Positions 25,364 to 33,365 of a stretch of 64,000 bases of DNA are shown piece by piece. How positions within the stretch are numbered: the stretch's first letter is position 1; each line of letters starts with the position of its first letter. Under the pieces are notes generated by a model that was given only the letters and a program-made list of their open reading frames with translations, made no database searches and was not told the DNA's origin. Both the position numbers and the translations under genes were made by a program. The stretch is from Pseudomonas tructae (GTDB lineage Bacteria > Pseudomonadota > Gammaproteobacteria > Pseudomonadales > Pseudomonadaceae): positions 3,358,501-3,422,500 of the forward strand of contig NZ_CP035952.1 of the NCBI RefSeq assembly GCF_004214895.1, given 5' to 3'.

Positions 25364-27859
25364 TCAGAAGTCCACCGACGCCGACATCAGCAGCGTGCGC
25401 GGCGCGCCCAGTCCGCCCGACAAACCGCTGCCATCACCGCCGCTCCAGGAGCCCAGCCAATAGGCCTTGTTGGCAACGTTCTGCAGTGTGGCGCGCAAGG
25501 TCACCGGTTTGGCGGCGATACGTGTGCTATAGCGGGTGCCAAGGTCGAAGGTGGTGTACGAGGGCAGCGACAAGCGATGATCATCGGTGACGTAACGCTC
25601 ACCGGTGTAGTTGAGGTTACCGGTCAGGGTCAGGCCGGTAATGCTGTCGAGATCGTACTCGGTGCCCAGCTTGGCCAGCACCTTGGGCACGCCGGTAACC
25701 TGGTTGCCCTCGTTGGCGGCAATGCGCGCCTTGGTCAGCTCGGCCTTGGTGTAGGACGCACCGCCCAGCAAGCGCAGGCCCGGTTGCACTTCACCGAAGA
25801 AGTTCCACTCAACGCCACGGTTGCGCTGCTCGCCATAGACGCCGAACAGGTTGGTCACAGGGTCGGTGTAGGCGCTGGGTTTTTCGATCTGGAACAGGCT
25901 CAGGGTGGTGGCCAGATAGCCCAGGTCAAGCTTGCTGCCCACTTCGTATTGCTTGGTCTGGAACGGCTTCATGATGTCGCCGGCGTTGGCCGCGGTGTCG
26001 GGGGCCGAAGCGCCCTGGCTCAAGCCTTCGATGTAGTTGGCGTACACCGAGACGTTGTCCGTCACCTTGACCAGCAAGGCGGTGGCCGGAGACAACCGGC
26101 TTTCATCGTAGCTTGCGGTCTTGGCCCCGGTGCGGCCATAGTTGCTGCTCTGCACAGTCTGATGACGCGCACCGACGGTCCATTGCACGCGGTCCTGGGC
26201 AAACGACAGGGTGTCGACCAGGGCATAGCTGCCAAGCTTGGCCTCGGTTTTCGAGGTGGTCGCACCAAAGCCGCTCAAGTCCGGTGCGGGGCCGAAATCA
26301 AGGTTGTAGTAGTTGGTGCGGGCGTGACCGAAAAACGCCGCATCCTTGAAGCTGTTCTTCGAACTGAAACGGCTCGCCGCCAGGGTCCAGGCATGGTTGA
26401 CCGGGCCGGTGGCGAAGTGGCCCTTGAGGCCGACTTCGCCAGATTTCTGCGTGCCATCGCGAGCCGAGCGAATGGCCGTGGCATCGATGTCACCGGCGTC
26501 ATTAAGCAGCGTGTCGCGGGTCATCAGCGCATCATAACCGCCATCGCGCTGCCCCCAGGCGCCGTATGCAGTGATGGCCTCGCTGAGGTCGAACTCGCCA
26601 CGCAACACCACCGTTTCGGTGTCATTGACGGTGTAGCCCCACTCCGGCGCCAGGGAGTGGTCGCCCTTCTTGGGCGTCGGCACCCGGGTGACCGTGTCGG
26701 CAATCGAGGAGATGCCAAAGTAGTTGACGCCATCCATGCGCTCGCGCTGCTTGTAGAGGTCGGCGGACAACCGGGCGCGTTCGCCGCGCCAATCCATGGC
26801 CAGGGACGACAGTTCCATCTTGTGCTGCTGGTCGTCCACCGCCGTATCACCGTCACGGTAGACACCGTTGAAGCGCACACCGAACTGCTTCTGCTCGCCG
26901 AAGCGTTGCCCGACATCGGCATGCACGCCACCAAGGCCACGAGACTCATAGGTTGTGGTCAAACGCGCCAGTGGCTCGTCGCCCGCACGCTTGGGCACGA
27001 TATTGATACTGCCGGCGACACTGCCGTCCGGCGGCATGCCATTGAGCAGCGCCGAAGGCCCCTTGAGCACCTCGACCCGCTCGGCAAGCTCGGTGGAGCC
27101 GCGCATGTTCGGCGCCATGCCGATCAGGCCGTTGAAGGTGATGTCGTTGGCGGTGGTGGAAAAGCCGCGAATGAAGAACGTCTCGTAGTTGCTGCGCTTG
27201 CTCGGTACATACACCGACGGGTCGGTGGCGCCGATCACCGCACCGATGTCCTGGGCCTGACGGTTTTGCACGTATTCTTCGGTGTAGGCGACGGTGTTGA
27301 ACGGTGTCTCCATGAAGTCCTTGTTGCCCAGCAGGCCGAGGCGGCTGCCGGAAGCCACCTGGCCACCGGCATAGGCCGGCGGCAGGTTGCCGGTGGCAGC
27401 CACGCTGCTCTGGATCATGGTTTGCGGCAGAGCGATACCCGCTTCGCCGTCGCCACTGACAACCAGGGTATAACTGCCATTGGCCTGGCGCACCGCTAGC
27501 AGGCCATGCCCCTGCAACAACGCGGCAAAGCCCTCGTCGATGCTGTAGCTGCCAGCCAGCCCCGCGCTGTGCTTGCCCTGCAGCAGCACGGCATCGACGG
27601 TCAGTTCAATCCCGGCACTGGCGGCAAAGGCGTTCAGGGTCTGGGACAGCGAGCCTGCCGATACGTTGAAGCCGTGACGTGAGTCCGCTGCTGCACCGGT
27701 CTGTGCCTGTACCGTTGCCGGCATCAGGGCCAGGGATCCGGCGCCCAGTCCCAGGCACAGCACCAGCCGCCAGGCGACAAGGTTGCGTGTGCGGCTGACG
27801 GCCGCTTCTGGAGGCTGAACACTCAGAGGGACAAGGTTTTGAGAACGGCGTTCCGGCAT
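25364..27859 (-). CDS. TonB-dependent siderophore receptor with STN domain (set 2)
   Basis: An 831-residue outer-membrane receptor: an unusually long N-terminal signal region (hydrophobic core about residues 28-50, Ala-Gln-Ala cleavage), STN domain (FNVSAGSLSQTLNAFAASAGIEL), plug (TPFNTVAYTEEYVQNRQAQ ... FFIRGFSTTANDITFNGL ... PSALLNGMPPDGSVAGSINIVPKR), and a barrel ending in Phe. The plug resembles FcuA-like ferrichrome/catecholate receptors. There is no sigma/FecR pair immediately beside it; its partner is inferred to be the pair at 35.3-36.8 kb because both this gene and the transporter operon carry the same promoter-like block. AGGAG precedes the ATG. Confidence 0.9.
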   Translation of the reverse strand: MPERRSQNLVPLSVQPPEAAVSRTRNLVAWRLVLCLGLGAGSLALMPATVQAQTGAAADSRHGFNVSAGSLSQTLNAFAASAGIELTVDAVLLQGKHSAGLAGSYSIDEGFAALLQGHGLLAVRQANGSYTLVVSGDGEAGIALPQTMIQSSVAATGNLPPAYAGGQVASGSRLGLLGNKDFMETPFNTVAYTEEYVQNRQAQDIGAVIGATDPSVYVPSKRSNYETFFIRGFSTTANDITFNGLIGMAPNMRGSTELAERVEVLKGPSALLNGMPPDGSVAGSINIVPKRAGDEPLARLTTTYESRGLGGVHADVGQRFGEQKQFGVRFNGVYRDGDTAVDDQQHKMELSSLAMDWRGERARLSADLYKQRERMDGVNYFGISSIADTVTRVPTPKKGDHSLAPEWGYTVNDTETVVLRGEFDLSEAITAYGAWGQRDGGYDALMTRDTLLNDAGDIDATAIRSARDGTQKSGEVGLKGHFATGPVNHAWTLAASRFSSKNSFKDAAFFGHARTNYYNLDFGPAPDLSGFGATTSKTEAKLGSYALVDTLSFAQDRVQWTVGARHQTVQSSNYGRTGAKTASYDESRLSPATALLVKVTDNVSVYANYIEGLSQGASAPDTAANAGDIMKPFQTKQYEVGSKLDLGYLATTLSLFQIEKPSAYTDPVTNLFGVYGEQRNRGVEWNFFGEVQPGLRLLGGASYTKAELTKARIAANEGNQVTGVPKVLAKLGTEYDLDSITGLTLTGNLNYTGERYVTDDHRLSLPSYTTFDLGTRYSTRIAAKPVTLRATLQNVANKAYWLGSWSGGDGSGLSGGLGAPRTLLMSASVDF

Positions 27860-27900
27860 GCTGGACTCCTGTGCGCTCGGAAGGATAAGTGACGCTCACT

Positions 27901-27938
27901 GTGTCTTCCGAACCAGAACGCCAAAGCCTCAATCGAAA
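27901..27938 (-). promoter_or_regulatory. Putative ECF-sigma promoter for receptor 2, overlapping a Fur-like box
   Basis: On the minus strand TTGAGGCTTTGGCGTTCTGG is followed by TTCGGAAGACA, ending 42 bases before the ATG. The same arrangement occurs at 35192-35235. A Fur-like box (12 of 19 positions, centred on ATAATCATT) lies at 27934-27952. Reading: -35 near TTGAGG, 16-base spacer, -10 near CGGAAG, all inferred. Confidence 0.65.
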
Positions 27939-27958
27939 CAATAATCATTTTAAAAGCA

Positions 27959-28942
27959 TTACAAATACCCTCGGGTCACCTCGTCGATGACATTGCCCAG
28001 GCAGGTCACGCTGGCCGTGCACAGGTACCAGGTCTGGGCATCGACAAACACCACACGGCCGTTTTTCCAGGCCTTGGTCTGGCGCAGCAAGGGGTTGTCC
28101 AGGCTGCTGCTGTCCAGGGCCGGGCGCCGCTCCATCACCGCCGTGCGGTCGACCATATAGAGAATGTCGGGGTCGGCCTGCTGGATGAACTCGTTGGAAA
28201 TCGGCTGGCCGTGCAGGCCGGCCTCGATCTCGCCGCCAGCAGGCTTGACGCCCAGGGTGTCGAAGACAAAGCCGTAGCGAGACTTCACCCCATAGGCGGT
28301 GAAGGCGCCATTGTTATGCATCACGATCAGGGCCCTCTCCGGCCGCCCCGCCGTCACCTGCCGGATCTGCGCGACCTTGGCGTCGAGGGCATCGGCCTTT
28401 TGCTTTGCCAACTGCTCTTTGCCGAACACCCGGCCGAGGGTCAACAGGTGTTCGCGGGCCACGGCGATAACATTGCCCTGCTGGTTGCTCAGGTCGACAT
28501 CAAAATGCAGGGTCGGGGCAATCTCGGCCAGTTGCGCATAACTGTGCGCCTGGATCGGTGAGATCAGGATCAGGTCGGGCTTGAGCCCGTGCACGCGCTC
28601 AAGGTTGGGCTGCACCGTCGCGCCTACGTCCACCACCTTCGGGTCGTCCTGGTACTGGCGCAGAAACGGCGCGACATAATCCTTGGCGATGCCTGCCACC
28701 GGCGCGCCCAACTGGTCGAGGGTATCGAGTTCGCTCATGTCGAAGGCGACCACCCGCTGCGGCCGCTTGTTGATCACCGTGGAGCCCAGCGCATGCTCGA
28801 TGGTGATCGGCGCGTACTCTGCTGCGGCTTGGACCTGGACCTCGCCCTGCACCGCCGGTGGCTGGTCGCAAGCGCTCAAGGTGGCGGTCAACGCCAGCAG
28901 TGCCGCCAGGGTCCAACGCGGCTGTAGCTTATCCCTGTTCAT
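27959..28942 (-). CDS. Siderophore-binding lipoprotein (FatB/VctP/YclQ type)
   Basis: A 327-residue periplasmic substrate-binding protein of the iron-siderophore class, with a lipobox (LTATLSAC, about residue 25). Family marks are ITIEHALGSTVINKRPQRVVAFDMSELDTLDQLG, LKPDLILISPIQ and the end region VFVDAQTWYLCTA. The closest type is FatB/VctP/YclQ/CeuE, which take catecholate or mixed siderophores. It is the last gene of the transporter operon and overlaps the ATPase gene by 14 bases. The start at 28942 was chosen for the lipoprotein signal. Confidence 0.88.
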   Translation of the reverse strand: MNRDKLQPRWTLAALLALTATLSACDQPPAVQGEVQVQAAAEYAPITIEHALGSTVINKRPQRVVAFDMSELDTLDQLGAPVAGIAKDYVAPFLRQYQDDPKVVDVGATVQPNLERVHGLKPDLILISPIQAHSYAQLAEIAPTLHFDVDLSNQQGNVIAVAREHLLTLGRVFGKEQLAKQKADALDAKVAQIRQVTAGRPERALIVMHNNGAFTAYGVKSRYGFVFDTLGVKPAGGEIEAGLHGQPISNEFIQQADPDILYMVDRTAVMERRPALDSSSLDNPLLRQTKAWKNGRVVFVDAQTWYLCTASVTCLGNVIDEVTRGYL

Positions 28943-29720
28943 GTTCACGCTCCTGATCCGATGGGTTGAAGTAGTTGCAGACAAAACCCCGCCCGCTGCG
29001 CAGGATTTCAAAGTCCAGGCCATACAAGGCCTGCAGTCGCGCCTGGGTGACCACCTCGGCGACCGGGCCGCAGAAACGCACCGCACCAGCCTGCATGGCG
29101 AGGATATGGTCGGAGTAGTTGGCGGCGAAGTTGATGTCGTGCACCACCAGGATCACCGTGCGCCCCTGCTCGTCACACAGCCTTCGCAAGGCGCGCATGA
29201 TCTGCACCGCATGCTTCATGTCGAGGTTGTTGAGCGGCTCGTCCAGCAGCAGGTAGTCGGTTTGCTGGGCAATGGTCATGGCCAGGAATGCCATCTGTCG
29301 CTGGCCGCCGCTGAGCTCGTCGATGTAGGCACTGCGCAGGTGGTCCAGGCCAAGAAAGCCGATGGCCTCGTCGATCTGCTGCCGGTCCTCTTCGTTCAAG
29401 GCGCCACGGCTGTGGGGAAAGCGGCCAAAGGCGACCAGCTCCTCAAGGGTCAGACGCAGGTTGAACTGCGGGTGCTGCCGCAAGGTGGCGACCTGCCGGG
29501 CGTATTCGCTGACCCGGTAGTGCGCGACGCTACGGCCATTGATGAGAATTTCGCCGCTGCACGGTTTGAGCAGCCGGGCAATCAGCATCAGCAGCGTGCT
29601 CTTGCCGGCGCCGTTGGGGCCGATCAGCGAGGTCAGCTGGCCTGCCGGAAACTGCAGGCTGACGTCGCGCAACACGGTTTTGCCGGCATACGCCTTGTGA
29701 ATGTGCTTGAGCGTGATCAT
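28929..29720 (-). CDS. Siderophore ABC importer ATPase (FatE/VctC/YclP type)
   Basis: A 263-residue ATPase, with MITLKHIHKAYAGKTVLRDVSLQF at the start, Walker A IGPNGAGKST, signature ELSGGQRQM, Walker B YLLLDEPLNNLDMKH and H-loop VVHDINFA. The NNLDMKH form is typical of the Ycl/Vct/Fat siderophore importers. It starts within the stop of the permease gene (4-bp overlap at 29717-29720), so coupling is tight. The start at 29720 is preferred to the longer frame, which lies inside the permease gene. Confidence 0.93.
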   Translation of the reverse strand: MITLKHIHKAYAGKTVLRDVSLQFPAGQLTSLIGPNGAGKSTLLMLIARLLKPCSGEILINGRSVAHYRVSEYARQVATLRQHPQFNLRLTLEELVAFGRFPHSRGALNEEDRQQIDEAIGFLGLDHLRSAYIDELSGGQRQMAFLAMTIAQQTDYLLLDEPLNNLDMKHAVQIMRALRRLCDEQGRTVILVVHDINFAANYSDHILAMQAGAVRFCGPVAEVVTQARLQALYGLDFEILRSGRGFVCNYFNPSDQEREHEQG

Positions 29721-30667
29721 GCCTGCCCCCGACTGCGAATCATCAGCGCGAGGAAGTACGCGCCGCACACCAGGTTGACGAGGATGCCCACCGTGGTCTT
29801 GTAGTTGAATACCTGCTCCACCAGGAACTGGGCGACGATGAACAGGCTGATGGCGATGGCGCAGCCCAGTGGCAAGGTCAACCGATGGCGGCTGCTTTGC
29901 GCCAGCGCATAGGTGATGTTGGCCACGAAGATGCCCATGAACGCCGTGGGCCCGAGCAGGCTGGTGGACACCGCCACCAGCACAGCGATCAGCGCCAGGT
30001 ACAGGCGCACGTAGCGCGGATAGTCGACCCCCAGCGAAAGTGCCTGATCGCGCCCCAGGGCAAGCACGTCAAGGCTTGGCAAGGTCCTGAAGCCGACCAC
30101 CCCTACGCCCAGCACCAGCGCGCCCGAGTAGAGCAACTGCTGGCCATCGGCACGGTTGAACGAGGTGTAGGCAAACCCTTGCAGCACGGAAAATTCACCC
30201 GGGCTGATACGCAGTTGAATGAACTGGGTGAAGGTCGTCAGCACCAGGGTCAGCACCAGCCCGAACAACAGCAGGAAATACAGGTTGTTCTTGCCATTAC
30301 CCAGCAGCCAGCGATGCAGGGCCCAGGAGTAGCCGAGCATGCACAGCATCGACAGCAGCACGTTACCGTGGTGGCCGAGCAAGGCCAGGCTGGTGCTGCC
30401 CAGGGCCAGGATCAGCAGGGCCTGCAGCAGCAGGTAGAGGGCCTCGTAGCCCATGATGCCCGGGGTCAGGATGCGGTTGCCGGTGATGCTCTGAAAGGCG
30501 ATCGACGACCAGGCGACACACACACCGCCAAGCACCATCGCCGCCAGGCGCAGCAAACGCCGGGGAATCACGTAGGCCAGGTCCAAGCCCGAGCCGACCA
30601 GCACGAAGGCCAGCGCCAGGACGATGAGCAACGGCCAGATGGCATGGCGAATGATCACGCTGTTCAT
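29717..30667 (-). CDS. Siderophore ABC importer permease (FatC/VctG/YclO type)
   Basis: A 316-residue FecCD-family permease with about nine helices. VAWSSIAFQSITGNRILTPGIMGYEALYLLLQ is the signature of the FatC/YclO/VctG subgroup; the conserved coupling-helix region is around LGPTAFMGIFVANITYAL. It overlaps both neighbours by four bases, as part of a fully coupled seven-gene-style layout. It forms a heterodimeric channel with the next permease upstream. Confidence 0.92.
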   Translation of the reverse strand: MNSVIIRHAIWPLLIVLALAFVLVGSGLDLAYVIPRRLLRLAAMVLGGVCVAWSSIAFQSITGNRILTPGIMGYEALYLLLQALLILALGSTSLALLGHHGNVLLSMLCMLGYSWALHRWLLGNGKNNLYFLLLFGLVLTLVLTTFTQFIQLRISPGEFSVLQGFAYTSFNRADGQQLLYSGALVLGVGVVGFRTLPSLDVLALGRDQALSLGVDYPRYVRLYLALIAVLVAVSTSLLGPTAFMGIFVANITYALAQSSRHRLTLPLGCAIAISLFIVAQFLVEQVFNYKTTVGILVNLVCGAYFLALMIRSRGQA

Positions 30668-31608
30668 CGCCGCTTCCAGAGGATCAGCGCCAGGAACAGC
30701 ACACCGCCCAGGCTGCCTGCGGTGAGTCCGATAGGGACTTCGAAGGGATAGATCAGCAAGCGTCCGAGGATGTCGCAGGCCACCAGCATCGACGCCCCGC
30801 TCAAGGCAATGATCGGCAGCGTGCGTTGCAGGTTTTCACCGAACTGCAGGGCGACCAGGTTGGGGATCACCAGGCCGACAAAGGGGATCGCCCCCACGCA
30901 AATGACCGTGACCGATACCGTCACCGCCACCAGCAACAGGCCCAGCGTGGCAGTCGCCACATAGTTGATGCCCAGGTTGCGCGCCGTGTCCTGGCCCATG
31001 CCCAGTACGGTAAAGCGCTGGGCATAAAGGTAAGTCAGCAGCACGATCGGCAGGATCAGGTAGATCACCTCATAGTTGCCCTGCACGACCCGAGAAAAAT
31101 CCCCCAGCAACCAACCCTGCATGTTCTGCAGGATGTTATGGCGGTAGGCGTGGAATTCGGCGATGGCACTGAGCACGCTGCCGTACATCAGGCCGATCAC
31201 CGGTACCAGCACACTGTGCTGTACGCGCAGGCGGCCGATGATGGCCACGAACAGCAGGCTGCAGGCAAAGCAGAACGCCAGGGCAAACAGCATGCGCCCC
31301 GGGGCGCCAGCCTCGGGGGCCAGGGTCAGCGCCAGGAGGATGCCCAGTTTGGCCGCATCCAGGCCGCCGGTGGTGGCGGGCTCGACGAACTTGTTGCGCA
31401 CGATGTGTTGCAGGATCACCCCACACAGCGACAGCCCGACCCCGGCCAGCACCAGCGCGGCCAGGCGCGGCAGGCGGCTTGCAGTCAGGGTCAACCAGGC
31501 GTCCGTGCTGCCGGCAAACAGCTGCGCCCAGGACAGCTGCTTGACGCCCACCAGCAAGGATGCACCACACAACAGCACAAACAGCAGGGGCAAGGCACGT
31601 CGAATCAA
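30664..31608 (-). CDS. Siderophore ABC importer permease (FatD/VctD/YclN type)
   Basis: A 314-residue FecCD-family permease. The segment SRLPRLAALVLAGVGLSLCGVILQHIVRNKFVEPATTGGLDAAKLG is diagnostic of the FatD/YclN/VctD subgroup, and the coupling region VGAIPFVGLVIPNLVALQFG precedes the ATPase contact. It begins within the end of the half-transporter gene upstream (4-bp overlap), so importer and exporter-fold transporter are made from one message. Confidence 0.92.
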   Translation of the reverse strand: MIRRALPLLFVLLCGASLLVGVKQLSWAQLFAGSTDAWLTLTASRLPRLAALVLAGVGLSLCGVILQHIVRNKFVEPATTGGLDAAKLGILLALTLAPEAGAPGRMLFALAFCFACSLLFVAIIGRLRVQHSVLVPVIGLMYGSVLSAIAEFHAYRHNILQNMQGWLLGDFSRVVQGNYEVIYLILPIVLLTYLYAQRFTVLGMGQDTARNLGINYVATATLGLLLVAVTVSVTVICVGAIPFVGLVIPNLVALQFGENLQRTLPIIALSGASMLVACDILGRLLIYPFEVPIGLTAGSLGGVLFLALILWKRR

Positions 31609-33365
31609 GGCAGGCCCTGCTCATCAACGGGTGGCGCACCGGCAATCCGCCAGCCTTTGGCGGCCTGGCGCTGGGCCAGGTAATGGGCGTACTGCCCCTG
31701 GGCTGCGGCCAGCTGCGCCGGTGTGCCCTGCTCGACGATTCGCCCCTGGTCGAGCACCAGCACCTGGTCGGCCATGACCACCGTGGACAGCTGGTGGGCA
31801 ATGACGATCAAGGTACGCTTGCCGCGCAGATGCGTCAGGGTCTGGCTGATGGCTGCCTGGTTCTGCGCATCCAGTGCCGCGGTCGCCTCGTCCACCAGCA
31901 AGATCGGGGCATCCTTGATCAGCGCCCGAGCAATGGCGATACGTTGCCGTTCACCGCCCGACAATCGCGCCCCACCCTCGCCCACCGGGGTCCACAGCCC
32001 TTGCGGCAGGCGCTCGATGATCTCGTCGACGCCCGCCTGGCACGCCGCCTCCAGCACCTGGGCGGTGCTCGCGCCCGGTTTGCCGAGACGAATGTTGTCG
32101 GCGATGCTGCCCTGGAACAAGTAGGTGTCCTGGAAAATCTGGCTGATCTGCGCCGCCAGTTGTTCGGCGGTCATCTGCCGCACATCGACACCGCCCACCC
32201 GCACGCTGCCGGCACTGGCGTCGAAGAACCGCGCGATCAGCCGCACCAGCGTGGTCTTGCCGGAGCCCGAGGCACCGACCAGCGCCGTCATGCTGCCCGG
32301 TTCCAGCCGCAGGCTGACGCCCTCTAGCACCTCGGGCCGGCCTACATCGTAGCCAAAATGAACATCGGCCAATTCCACCGAGGCATCCGCTGGCGCTTGC
32401 CCGACAGCGGGTTCAGTCAACGGCTGCACGGCAAGAATCTCGGCCACCGCCTCCAGCTGGACGCCGGCACCGCGCAGGGTTTCACCATAGCCGGCCACCT
32501 CCAGCAGCGGCTCGATGAAGCGATTGACCAGCAGCAGCGCAACGCACGCGGCAATCACCGATACTTGCGTCAACGCGCCCTCCATCCACACCAGCGCCGC
32601 AATCAACAAGGCGGCGAACACCGCCTGCACCAGCCACAGGTTGAGCACTGCCGAGGTTGCCGAGAGTCGAATCAAGCGCGCGGCCGAGGCATGCTGCTGG
32701 TCGATGGCCTGCTGCAGGAAGCGCGTGCTGTTGCCACCGGTAAACGCCCGCAGCACTGCCTGGGCCTGGGCGAACTCGACCATGCGCTGGCTGGCCTCGG
32801 CGGCGCTGCGCTGATAGGCCTGGTCGGCGCGCCGGCCCAGGCCTGCGCTGCAGACCTGCGCCCACGCCAGCAACGGCAGGGCCAACAGGGCAATCACGCC
32901 CAGGGGCCAGTGCAGCATGAACAGCGCCACCACCAGCACCAGCGGCATTACCGCGCCGCTGACCACCGGGGTGAAGACATGCGCCGGCAATTGCGCCACG
33001 GCCATCATGCCCTGGGTGACCACATGGTTGAGGCGCGCGGTGTTTTGCGCATTGAACCAGCCCAGGGGCAAGCGCGCCACATGATCACCAATGCGCTGGC
33101 GCCCGCCTTGCAGCACCGCCACGCCCACAGCGACGCCGGCTTTGTCCAGGCGCCGGCGCATTGCCCAGCACGCTGCCATGCTCAGCACCAGGAGCACCAG
33201 CCACTGCGCCGCAATCACGGTATCACCGGCCAACAGCGCCCTGAGCACCGGCACCAGGGTGCAAATACTCAGCCCGCACAGCAGGCCGTAGGCGATGGCC
33301 ATGGCCAGGTAGCGGCGAAACACCGGGGCGTCATCGCCCAACAAGCGGATAAAGGTCTTCAGCAT
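31605..33365 (-). CDS. Exporter-fold ABC half-transporter, YbtQ/PchI/IrtB-like
   Basis: A 586-residue half-transporter: six membrane helices (about residues 1-310) fused to a nucleotide-binding domain with Walker A VGASGSGKTT (about 365), signature RLSGGERQR, Walker B ILLVDEATAALD and H-loop VIAHQLS. The catalytic Glu after Walker B is intact. It resembles the siderophore-linked YbtPQ, PchHI and IrtAB pairs. In Yersinia and Mycobacterium such pairs import siderophores despite the exporter fold. It overlaps its partner by seven bases and the permease gene by four. Import versus export cannot be read from sequence. There is no siderophore-reductase domain. Confidence 0.88.
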   Translation of the reverse strand: MLKTFIRLLGDDAPVFRRYLAMAIAYGLLCGLSICTLVPVLRALLAGDTVIAAQWLVLLVLSMAACWAMRRRLDKAGVAVGVAVLQGGRQRIGDHVARLPLGWFNAQNTARLNHVVTQGMMAVAQLPAHVFTPVVSGAVMPLVLVVALFMLHWPLGVIALLALPLLAWAQVCSAGLGRRADQAYQRSAAEASQRMVEFAQAQAVLRAFTGGNSTRFLQQAIDQQHASAARLIRLSATSAVLNLWLVQAVFAALLIAALVWMEGALTQVSVIAACVALLLVNRFIEPLLEVAGYGETLRGAGVQLEAVAEILAVQPLTEPAVGQAPADASVELADVHFGYDVGRPEVLEGVSLRLEPGSMTALVGASGSGKTTLVRLIARFFDASAGSVRVGGVDVRQMTAEQLAAQISQIFQDTYLFQGSIADNIRLGKPGASTAQVLEAACQAGVDEIIERLPQGLWTPVGEGGARLSGGERQRIAIARALIKDAPILLVDEATAALDAQNQAAISQTLTHLRGKRTLIVIAHQLSTVVMADQVLVLDQGRIVEQGTPAQLAAAQGQYAHYLAQRQAAKGWRIAGAPPVDEQGLP